From contig NZ_CAMLFE010000002.1 of assembly GCF_946479275.1 (NCBI RefSeq), positions 286,482-350,481 on the forward strand: a stretch of 64,000 nt of DNA, read 5' to 3'. Made by a program: the position numbers and the translations under genes. The stretch's first letter is position 1. Each line of letters begins with the position of its first letter. Of this stretch, positions 1 to 10,100 are shown piece by piece. Source of the DNA: an uncultured Bartonella sp. GTDB lineage: Bacteria; Pseudomonadota; Alphaproteobacteria; Rhizobiales; Rhizobiaceae. The notes under the pieces were generated by a model that saw only the letters and a program-made list of their open reading frames with translations, made no database searches and had not been told where the DNA came from.

Positions 1-1223
1 ACATCGCAAATAACAGCAAAGCCACGCTGGATTGCAGCCATATCGCGCGGGCCACCGCGGCCAAGAACAAGCCTTGAAAGTGCCCGTGGCATATCGGGTG
101 CGCTTTTCAAAACAGCCTGCAAGCCTTCGGTAAAACGCATATCGTTGAGAAAATAGGCAACCGAATCAAGCCTCTCGTTGATGGTAACCGGTGCAATCAA
201 AGGTGCCATTAAACGTTCACCCAAAAGTCTCGCACCACCGCCGGTAACTGTCCGGTCGATTGCTTTCATCAAGCTACCGTCACGCTGGCCTGAAAGTGTT
301 CGCGTCAATTCCAGATTGTTGCGGGTTGCCGGATCAATAAACAGAGAGGCGTTTTCATCTTCCCTTAGAGGACGCATAAGGGGCGGACGTTCATTGATTT
401 GTGTTTTTTCAACATAACCGATTGCCGCAGAAATTGCCGAAAGTTCGGCACGATTATAGTGCCCGAGGCCTTCCAATGTTGCCAGTTTGAAATAATCGCA
501 AATATTGCGTTCGGCCATATTGCTATCAAAAAGGCTTGCTGTCTGTGGTGTGACGATGCGGCCAAGCTGGTTGAATAGCGGCTTTAACGATTCGTCATGA
601 AAAACACTATCGGCAACGATGAGCTCTTGCGGGTCGATGCGCATAATATCGGCAAGCAACCGATCGGCATGGGCACGGCTTACTTTGAAAATTCCTGTCG
701 AAATATCAATCCATGCAATCGCGATTTCCTGATCTTTACCCGATCCGGTACGCGAAAGCGCCATAAGATAATTGGCCCGCGCCGGATCAAGCAACTTGTC
801 TTCTGTCAAAGTTCCCGGTGTGACAAGACGAATAACATTGCGCCGCACAACAGATTTTCCGCCACGCTTTCTGGCTTCGGCGGGGTCTTCCATCTGCTCG
901 CAAACGGCCACGCGATAACCGCAGGCAATAAGTTTTTGCAAATAATCATCTGCAGCATGAACGGGAACGCCACACATTGGCACATCTTCGCCCAGATGCT
1001 TGCCACGTTTGGTAAGCGCAATTCCCAATGCTTTGGAAGCTTCAACGGCGTCATCAAAAAAAAGCTCGTAAAAATCACCCATGCGATAAAACAACAAATA
1101 ATCGCTATTTGCGGCTTTTATCTCGATATATTGCTCCATCATCGGGGTGATACGCTCGTCGGAGCGATTATGCTTTTTTCCCGGCTTTTCTGCCGCCATT
1201 TCGTCGTTTACTTCTTCTGCCAT
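1..1223 (-). CDS. mutS: DNA mismatch repair protein MutS (N-terminal part, cut by window edge)
   Basis: MutS recognises base mismatches and small loops and starts methyl-independent or methyl-directed repair with MutL. Only the first ~407 codons lie in the window; the gene runs off the left edge, so the ATPase domain is not visible. The protein starts [14 protein letters not shown] and then shows the mismatch-recognition domain with the family signature [20 protein letters not shown], in which the Phe-x-Glu wedge appears as FYE just after. The connector and core domains follow (ISTGIFKVS; later [14 protein letters not shown]). The ATG at 1223 is chosen because it begins a frame that stays open to the window edge. 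Upstream it is divergent from maeB across ~300 bp. Identification is confident. Confidence 0.95.
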   Translation of the reverse strand, partial: MAEEVNDEMAAEKPGKKHNRSDERITPMMEQYIEIKAANSDYLLFYRMGDFYELFFDDAVEASKALGIALTKRGKHLGEDVPMCGVPVHAADDYLQKLIACGYRVAVCEQMEDPAEARKRGGKSVVRRNVIRLVTPGTLTEDKLLDPARANYLMALSRTGSGKDQEIAIAWIDISTGIFKVSRAHADRLLADIMRIDPQELIVADSVFHDESLKPLFNQLGRIVTPQTASLFDSNMAERNICDYFKLATLEGLGHYNRAELSAISAAIGYVEKTQINERPPLMRPLREDENASLFIDPATRNNLELTRTLSGQRDGSLMKAIDRTVTGGGARLLGERLMAPLIAPVTINERLDSVAYFLNDMRFTEGLQAVLKSAPDMPRALSRLVLGRGGPRDMAAIQRGFAVICD

Positions 1224-1530
1224 GCCTTTTTTAACCTTTGCTTTCGGCTTGTCGCCAAAGAGCTTTCTTTAAACCGCAATGCTTTATCGGAATATTTCAA
1301 GCTATAGCATCCAAACTATGTGTCATGCCATTCAATATGTGTTTTAATACCCAACTCTTGTCGATTGAAATGTCGTCAGAATTTGTTGCCCGAAACGTCC
1401 GGACAATATATGCAGGAGCGAGAAAAAATTGGACTTCTTTTTATAGATAATCCATAATTTCGGGTTATTGTCGCATTTGACCGGCTAAAATGGAGCGAAC
1501 ACATTCGCTACACCAGAAAATGATAGAAAA

Positions 1531-3825
1531 ATGAACAAAAAAGATCAAAAAAACTCCGATAAAACGAAATCTTATAGCACGATAGAACAGGAAGCGCTGG
1601 ATTTTCACAGCCGCGGGCGTCCGGGAAAGCTCGAAATTGTCCCGACAAAGCCGATGGCAACGCAACATGATTTGGCTTTGGCCTATTCACCAGGTGTTGC
1701 CGTGCCTGTAAAAGCGATAGCAAAAGAACCGGCGCTTGCTTATGATTATACAGCCAAAGGCAATCTTGTCGCGGTCATTTCCAATGGCACAGCCATTTTG
1801 GGGCTCGGTCATCTCGGTGCTCTTGCCTCCAAACCGGTCATGGAAGGCAAAGCCGTTTTGTTCAAACGTTTTGCCGATGTTGATTCCATCGACCTTGAAG
1901 TCGATACAACCGACGTTGAAGCTTTTATCAATTCGGTACGCTATCTCGGCCCCTCTTTCGGCGGTATAAATCTGGAAGATATCAAGGCTCCCGACTGCTT
2001 CATTATTGAAAGCCGTTTGCGCGAATTAATGAACATTCCGGTTTTCCATGACGATCAGCATGGAACAGCTATTATTGCGACGGCAGGCCTTATCAATGCG
2101 CTTTACCTCACCGGACGGGATATGAAACACACCCGCCTCGTTTGTAACGGCGCCGGCTCGGCCGGTATTGCCTGTATTGAACTCATCAAAGCTATGGGGT
2201 TCAAGTCGGAAAATGTCATATTGTGCGACACCAAGGGCGTCGTCTATGAAGGCCGTCAGGAAAATATGAACCAGTGGAAAGCTGCCCACGCAGTCAAAAC
2301 CGACAAGCGTACACTTGCCGAGGCACTTGAAGGGGCAGATGTTTTCTTCGGCGTTTCGGCCAAAGGTGCCTTGACCCCCGAAATGGTAAAATCCATGGCA
2401 CCAAAGCCGATCATTTTTGCCATGGCCAATCCTGACCCTGAAATCACCCCTGAAGAAGTTGCCAAAGTGCGTGATGATGCCATTATGGCAACAGGGCGCT
2501 CGGATTATCCGAACCAGATCAATAATGTTCTGTGCTTTCCTTATATTTTCCGCGGAGCGCTTGATGTACGTGCGAGCACGATCAATGAAGCAATGAAAAT
2601 CGCTGCCGCCAAAGCAATAGCCCAACTTGCCCGCGAAGAAGTGCCTGACGATGTAGCGGAAGCTTATCGAGGCAGCAGGCTTAAATTCGGGCCGCATTAT
2701 ATTATACCGGTGCCGTTTGATTCACGTTTGTTGTCGGCCATTCCAACGGCAGTTGCCAAAGCGGCAATGGAAAGTGGCGTAGCCGGCAAGCCGATTGCCG
2801 ACCTTGAAGCTTATGCGCGGGATTTGCGTGCTCGCCGTGACCCGATTGCTGCAACAATGCGCGGCGTTTACAATCGTGTACGCCAGAATCCGAAACGCGT
2901 TGTCTTTGCCGAAGGCGAAGAAGAACAGGTGATGCGTGCAGCTGTTTCTTACGTTAACCAGAATCTTGGCAGTGCCATTCTGGTTGGTCATGAAGATATC
3001 ATACAACAAAGAGCGAAATCAGCCGGCATCGACCTTAACAGATCCGGCATAAAAATTGTTAATGCACGCCTTTCGGACCGCAATAATGCTTATGCCGATT
3101 ATCTTTATAGCAAAATGCAGCGCAAAGGCTGGCTGTTGAGAGACTGTCACCGCTATATCAATAATGACCGCAACCATTTTGCTGCTTGCATGTTGGCATT
3201 GGGCGACGCCGATGCAATGATTACTGGTGTAACCCGCAATTATGAAACGGGCCTTGCCGATGTCCGGCGCGTGATCGACGTAAAAGCCGGCGAACAGGTC
3301 GTTGGAATTTCTATGGCTATATGCCGCGGCCGCACAGTCTTTATAGCCGACACGGCTATTTCCGAACATCCTTGTTCGGAAGAAATGGCCAACATTGCCG
3401 AACAAGCTGCAAAATTTGCTCAGGATATGGGGTATAAGCCGCGCGTTGCACTTCTCGCATTCTCGACTTTCGGTCATATGAAAGGCGAAGGTGCCCAACG
3501 CATTCAGGAAGCTGTCAAATTGTTGAGAGGGCGCAATGTCAATTTTGAAGTTGATGGCGAAATGAGTGCCGATGTCGCACTTAACCCGAAAATGATGGAG
3601 CAATATCCTTTTATGGGATTGAGTGAACCGGCCAACGTTCTGGTTATGCCGGGCTACCATTCTGCTTCGATCGCTAGCAAAATGTTGCAGGAACTCGGTG
3701 GTGCAACTCTGATTGGCCCAATTCTTGTCGGTCTTGAAAAATCGGCGCAGATTGTACCTTTAGGTGCACGTGATTCCGATATTGTTACAATGGCAGCATT
3801 GGCCGCCTATAACACGACAAAATAA
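1531..3825 (+). CDS. maeB: NADP-dependent malic enzyme with C-terminal phosphotransacetylase-like domain
   Basis: Oxidatively decarboxylates malate to pyruvate, producing NAD(P)H in the cytoplasm. The 764-residue length is that of the long MaeB/Dme type. The N-terminal malic domain (about residues 20-165) contains the FKRFADVDSIDLEVD segment and the metal/substrate motif HDDQHGTA near residue 173. The nucleotide-binding domain has GAGSAG at about 207-212. From about residue 435 a phosphate acetyl/butyryltransferase-like module follows (VVFAEGEEEQV near 453; MPGYHSASI near the end); in this family it is regulatory, binding acetyl-CoA, and not a working transacetylase. It starts at an ATG and is followed by a strong terminator hairpin, so it is probably monocistronic. 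Whether NAD or NADP is preferred cannot be read from the sequence. Confidence 0.95.
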   Translation: MNKKDQKNSDKTKSYSTIEQEALDFHSRGRPGKLEIVPTKPMATQHDLALAYSPGVAVPVKAIAKEPALAYDYTAKGNLVAVISNGTAILGLGHLGALASKPVMEGKAVLFKRFADVDSIDLEVDTTDVEAFINSVRYLGPSFGGINLEDIKAPDCFIIESRLRELMNIPVFHDDQHGTAIIATAGLINALYLTGRDMKHTRLVCNGAGSAGIACIELIKAMGFKSENVILCDTKGVVYEGRQENMNQWKAAHAVKTDKRTLAEALEGADVFFGVSAKGALTPEMVKSMAPKPIIFAMANPDPEITPEEVAKVRDDAIMATGRSDYPNQINNVLCFPYIFRGALDVRASTINEAMKIAAAKAIAQLAREEVPDDVAEAYRGSRLKFGPHYIIPVPFDSRLLSAIPTAVAKAAMESGVAGKPIADLEAYARDLRARRDPIAATMRGVYNRVRQNPKRVVFAEGEEEQVMRAAVSYVNQNLGSAILVGHEDIIQQRAKSAGIDLNRSGIKIVNARLSDRNNAYADYLYSKMQRKGWLLRDCHRYINNDRNHFAACMLALGDADAMITGVTRNYETGLADVRRVIDVKAGEQVVGISMAICRGRTVFIADTAISEHPCSEEMANIAEQAAKFAQDMGYKPRVALLAFSTFGHMKGEGAQRIQEAVKLLRGRNVNFEVDGEMSADVALNPKMMEQYPFMGLSEPANVLVMPGYHSASIASKMLQELGGATLIGPILVGLEKSAQIVPLGARDSDIVTMAALAAYNTTK

Positions 3826-3840
3826 TATCTTAACTTTTGA

Positions 3841-3880
3841 AGAGCCCCGCTTTTGGAAAAAAGCGGAGCTCTTGTTAACG
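3841..3880 (+). terminator. Rho-independent terminator after maeB
   Basis: Hairpin with arms AGAGC-c-CCGCTTTT (3841-3854) and AAAAGCGG-a-GCTCT (3859-3872), a GGAA loop and one internal mismatch, 15 bp after the maeB stop. The downstream T-run is short (TTGTT), so termination may be incomplete. Confidence 0.75.
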
Positions 3881-4166
3881 GGTTAAATATTAACCATTTA
3901 TTTTTTAAAGCCCATTCAAATGCTGGCAGGCTTTCATCGCCAAACTATGCTAATATATCAAGGTCGGGGCTGAATTTCCTTTTGCAATGCGCACGGCTTA
4001 ATGCAATTTTTCCGGCTGCGTCAAATCTTTACCAACATGTAATATAAAGTGTTTTACGTTTACCAAAAAAACCGAAAACCGGGTTTAATAAAAAAGATAT
4101 AGTTTACCGGTAAAAGAACAGGCTAAATTCTGTCGAACAGGCTTTCTAGGGCAAGGATTAAATAAA

Positions 4167-7100
4167 ATGGCGGAAACGGCATCATCAATCAAATGGCTTC
4201 TTTCTCAGCAAACGGAAGTACGCTATCTTCCTGATACAGCTTTTCCAATCCGTTCGACTTTCAAATCGGAAGAGGAATTGCAGCAGCTTGCCCATGAAAT
4301 GGCGGAAGGTAAAAAAATTGTTTTGCCGGAATATACGCCATTCGATTTCAGGGAACGGCTCACCGAGAATTCCAAGCTTATCCTCCATACCTTCCGTTCA
4401 ACCGACGCCGCCGCCCGCAACAATGAAACCATTACACCGGCCGCCCAATGGCTTCTCGACAACCATTACACAATTGACAAGACCATCCAACAAGCACGCC
4501 GTGATTTTCCGCGCGCATTTGTCAAACAGCTGCCCCCTTATAAAGGTGAAAATGAACTGCCGAGAATTTTCGCGTTGGCATGGCTCTATGTAGCTCATAC
4601 CGACAGCAGCTTTTCACTCAAAACATTGACAGCCATGGTCAACGGCTACCAACAGGTTGCAGATTTCCAGATTGGTGAATTATGGGCTTTGCCTTCGGCT
4701 GTCCGTATGGTGCTTATCGAAAATGCGCGGCGACTGTCCATGCGCATCGAAAAAGCCCGCCGGATGCGGCAATTTGCAAATCAGGCAGCCGACAAAATGG
4801 CCCTGGCCGAAAGTGATAATGCGCTTCAAGGCATTTTTTCAACTTACGAGGCTCTCGTTGCCGACCCGACATTTGCCGCCCATCTTCTTTATCGTTTACG
4901 TGGCGCATCAGTCGATTCAACGCTTGCCTTGAATTGGCTTGAGGAGCAGTTGCATCGTCACGGGAGTGATCCGGAAACGGCAACAGCCGAAGAACATTCA
5001 CGCCAATCAACCGGCGGCGTCACCATGGGGAACGTCATTCGTGCCTTGAAAGCCATTGATGACGTTGATTGGACATACTGGTTCGAAACGGTCAGCCATG
5101 TCGATTTTCTATTGCGTGAAAACAGTGATTTCGGCGAAATCGACTTTCCATCGCGCAATACCTATCGCGTCATTATTGAAAAAATTGCCCGTCGTTCACC
5201 TTTAAGCGAACTCGAGGTGACGAAAAAGGCACTCGAAATGGTCGAGAATGCAAAGAAAGACGGCATAAAAACTGGTGCTTCTGTTGCATGGTATCTCGTC
5301 GGACCGGGAAGAGAAGCTTTTGAACAGGCTTGCAATTATGATCGTCCGTTCTCGACCCGTTTCATGCGTGCCTTCCGCGCAATGAAAATTTTCAGCATTG
5401 CCATTCCGGTTTCTGTCATAACAATTCTTATTCTGCTTGCCGTATATGCCTTGCTAAGAGGAACAGGCTTGAGCCATGCATTGTCGCTGACATTCACAGC
5501 GCTTGCACTTTTCCCGACGATGGATACCGCTTTTGCGCTCTTCAATACTCTCGTTGCCTGGACTGTCGAACCGCGGCGACTGATCGGATATGAATACAAG
5601 GATGGTATTCCGGAAGAGGCCAAAACGCTGGTTGTCGTTCCGACAATGATAACCTCGCGCGATTCTATCGACGAACAGATAAGAAATCTCGAGGTTCACT
5701 ATCTCTCGAACCCGCAAGGTGCCATCTACTTTGCATTGGTAACCGACTGGGCCGACTCTAACAAAGAAGAAACGGCAGACGATCGGGATCTCCTCGATTA
5801 TGCACAAAAAGGCATTGCCGATCTCAACCGGCATTATCGCGGAGACGGGCAGCCATTGTTCTTTATTTTGCATCGCCACCGTCTCTTCAATGCGAGTGAA
5901 GGTTGCTATATGGGCTGGGAGCGTAAACGCGGCAAGCTTCATGAATTGAATCTGCTTTTGCGTGGTGATCGCGATACCAGTTTCTTCCCGACTGACCCAC
6001 GTCTGCCAATGGATTGCCGGTTTGTCATGACGCTTGATTCCGACACACGGCTCACTCCCGAGGCGGTTACCCGTCTTGTCGGAAAACTCAATCATCCATT
6101 AAACCGTCCGGTCATTGACCCGAAAACACATACGGTTAAAAGTGGCTATGGCATTCTTCAACCTCGCGTGACACCATCGCTCACCACCGGTGACGATGCG
6201 TCATTTCTGCAACGTGTCTTTTCCGTCAATCGTGGCATAGACCCTTATGTTTTTGCCGTTTCGGATACCTATCAGGATCTTTTGGGTGAAGGCACCTATA
6301 CCGGCAAAGGCCTTTATGACATTGACGCATTCGAAATAGCACTTGCCGATAAGGTGCGTGAAAACAGCGTCTTGAGCCATGATCTTCTTGAAGGCGGTTA
6401 TGCGCGCGTCGGCTTCGTCAGTGATGTCGAAGTGGTTGAAGATTATCCGACAGCCTATAATGTCGACGTTGCCCGCCACCATCGCTGGATCCGTGGTGAT
6501 TGGCAATTACTACCCTATCTCTTCACCCGTCACAATATCAACCTTATCACACGCTGGAAAATGCAAGATAATCTGCGGCGTTCGCTCACACCGCTCATGT
6601 GGATTATCGCCTCATTGGCAGGCTGGTGTGTTTTGCCGCTTCATACAGCGGTTTTCTGGCAACTATTTCTGCTCCTTGGTATGTTTACCGCACCCACACT
6701 CGGTGTTTTGCGCAACATTATGCCGACAAGTATGGATAATTCCTTGCGCGGTCACTTCCAATCTGTGTTGACAAATATTGCCACTAGCACGGCAGATGTT
6801 GCTCTGCGTACGACATTCCTTGCCTATTCGGCATTTTATATGGTTGATGCGATTATCCGTACACTCTATCGTCTGTTTATCTCGCATCAGCATTTGCTTG
6901 AATGGAAAACATCGGCAGCAACACGCTCTTCGCCAAATACGCTTTCCTATTACATCACAACCATGTGGCCAGCTGCATTGATCGGTGTGATTTCGATTGC
7001 ACTGCCAGTGGCACTTCATAATTCGGCAGTTTTTGTGGCTCTGCCCTTCGGGCTTGCGTGGTTTTTTTCACCGCTTATCGCGTGGATTGTAAGCCGCTCG

Positions 7101-10100
7101 GCTGTTTTTCAGGATTCGCTTGAAATTCGCCCGTCCGATAAAAACGAACTTCGGCGCATTGCCCGCCGCACCTGGCATTATTACGAAACTTTCGCCAATG
7201 CCGATAACCATTTTCTTCCCCCTGACAATTTTCAAGAAGATCCGGTACCGGTTCTGGCTCGCAGAACCTCACCTACCAATATCGGCGTCTATCTGCTCTC
7301 GACAGTCGCTGCGCGTGATTTTGGCTGGGTCAGTTTTGATGATGCCATCCAGCGTATCGAACGCACACTCGATACAATGGATAAGATGGAAAGGTTCCGC
7401 GGACATTTCTTCAACTGGTATGAAACCGACACTTTGAGGCCCTTGGTACCGAGTTATGTCTCGACTGTCGACTCGGGTAATCTTGCCGGTCATCTTGTAA
7501 CATTGGCTGCAGCCTTGAAAGAATGGTCGGAAGCGCCATCGGTATTTTTACAAGGAGACCTTGCCGGCCTTCTCGACGTTAATGACATTTTACAAGAAAC
7601 GCTGAACCTCATCCCTGATGACCGCCGCATTCTGCGCCCGCTTCGCAGAAGAATTGAAGAACGCATTGCCAATTTCCGCAGGGCTGTCCGCTCGATTATG
7701 GACGAACCGGAAACTGCAACATTCCGCACTGCAAATCTTACAACTGCTGCAAATGACATAGGTCGTCTCACAAGCGAGCTTGATGGTGAAATCGGAAGCG
7801 ATGAATCGCGTCATGCCGTTTCATGGGCCGAATGTCTGATCGAGACATGCGAAGCCCACACACATGACGCAACAGCCGATCATGATACAGAGGCTTTACG
7901 CAAGAGTTTGAGTGATCTTTCAGCAAGAGCACGTCAATTCGCCTTTGATATGAAGTTCGATTTCCTTGAACGTCCGGAACGCCGTTTGATGTCTATCGGT
8001 TATCGTGTTCAGGAAAACGAGCTTGATGAAAGCTGTTATGACCTGCTTGCTTCGGAAGCCCGTCTTTCGAGCCTGTTTGCCATTGCCAAAGGTGATGTCA
8101 AGGTCGAACATTGGTTCCGCCTCGGTCGTATGCTGGTACCGGTCGGCTGGAAGGGGGCTTTGCTTTCCTGGTCCGGTTCGATGTTTGAATATCTGATGCC
8201 ACCACTGGTCATGCGCGAGCCTTTGGGTTCGCTCCTTGACCAGACAAACCGGCTCGTTGTTCGTAGACAAATCCAATATGCCAATGAACGCGGATTGCCA
8301 TGGGGCATATCGGAGGCCGCCTTTAACGCTCGCGACCAGCAGATGAACTACCAATATTCCAACTTTGGTGTTCCCAGTCTCGGACTACAACGCGGGTTGT
8401 CACGCAATGCGGTTATCGCCCCTTATGCAAGCATTCTTGCCGCCCAATATATGCCGACAGAGGCGGTTGCCAATCTCGCACGCTTGCGCAAACTTGGCGC
8501 GCTTGGCGAATATGGCTACCACGATTCGGTTGATTTCACCCCGGCACGCCTGCGTGAAGGCGAAAAATGTGCAGTAGTCAAAAATTACTATGCCCACCAC
8601 CATGGCATGTCCATTCTTGCAATTGACAATGTCATTTTCGACGGTCGCATGAGAGACCGTTTCCATAGCGATCCAGTGATTGAAGCGGCACAATTGCTGT
8701 TGCAGGAAAAAGCACCTCGCGAAATTCCTATGGTGCATGCAAAAACAGCAAATCCGATGCGCAGTGATGCCGGAGGTTTTGAAGATGCACCGGTGCGTGT
8801 CATCAAAGCCCCGATTACCAAACCACGCTCGACCCTGCTTTTATCTAACGGAAATTACTCGGTCATGTTGACTGGCAAAGGTTCCGGATATAGTCGCTGG
8901 AACAATATAGCCGTCACCCGTTTCATGCCTGACGCAGCTGAAGACCAGCAAGGCACTTTCATCTTTTTGCGTGATCCTGCCTCCGGCCGTTGGTGGTCTG
9001 CAACCGGCGAGCCAACACGCGTTGCCGATGAAGAAGCTTCAACGGTTTTCACCGATGAAAAGGCCGAATACACAAAAACAGTCGATGGCATAAAATCGAC
9101 CGTCGAATGTATCGTTGCATCGGAAGGCGATGGAGAAGGTCGGCGCATCGAACTTGTCAATACCACCGCGAAAGATCGTATTCTTGAAATAACGTCCTAT
9201 GGTGAACTGGTACTGACAACTCCCGAAACCGATTCGGCGCATACTGTCTTTTCACGTATGTTTGTAGAGACAGAAATTGCCGATCATGGTGGGACAATTT
9301 ATGCAAGCCGCCGCAAACGTGATCCGAATGACCCGGAAATCCATGTTGCCCATTTTGTCACCGATACTTCGGGGGCTGTTCGTGATGCGGAAGCCGAAAC
9401 CGATCGTCGCGTCTTTATCGGTCGCGGACGCTCTATCCGCCGTCCTGCAGCCTTTGACCGTGGTGCAACACTGACTGGAAGTCAGGGATGTGTACTTGAT
9501 CCTATCGCAGCAATAAGATGTCGTGTGCGTGTTCCCGCACGCAAAAAAGCCGCACTTATCTTCTGGACATTTGCAGCAAATTCAAAAGAAAAACTTGCCT
9601 CGCAAGTCGAATATTACCGTCAGCCGAATGTTTTCCAGCGCGAGTTCTCGCTTGCCTGGACACGTTCGCAAGTCTCCCTTTACCAGCTTGGTATCAAACC
9701 GAAAGAATCGGTCGTTTACCAGAAATATGCGACATCGCTCATTTATCCGGATCGTACCTGGCGCTTGCCATCCGAAGCACTGGCGGAAAATCTCGGAAAA
9801 CAATCGGATTTGTGGCCAATGTCGATATCCGGCGATTTTCCGATTTTCCTTCTCAGACTTGATAATGAAGCGGATATCGAAGTCTTGCGTGGACTATTGA
9901 AAGCGCATGAATATTGGCGGATGCGGGGGCTGACTGTCGATATCGTCATTCTGAACGAACGGGCATTCTCTTATGCTCAGGATACCCAACGCGCGATCGA
10001 ATGGATCTGTGAAGGTTATCGTAACCGTACAGCCGAGGCCGACGGGCGCCAGCATATTTTCACTGTTCGTCGTGACCAGATGAACGAACAGAGCTTCAAA

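Noticed and set aside
597..1307. Long plus-strand open frame opposite mutS
   Set aside because: It is antisense to a clear MutS coding sequence and its translation has no family features.
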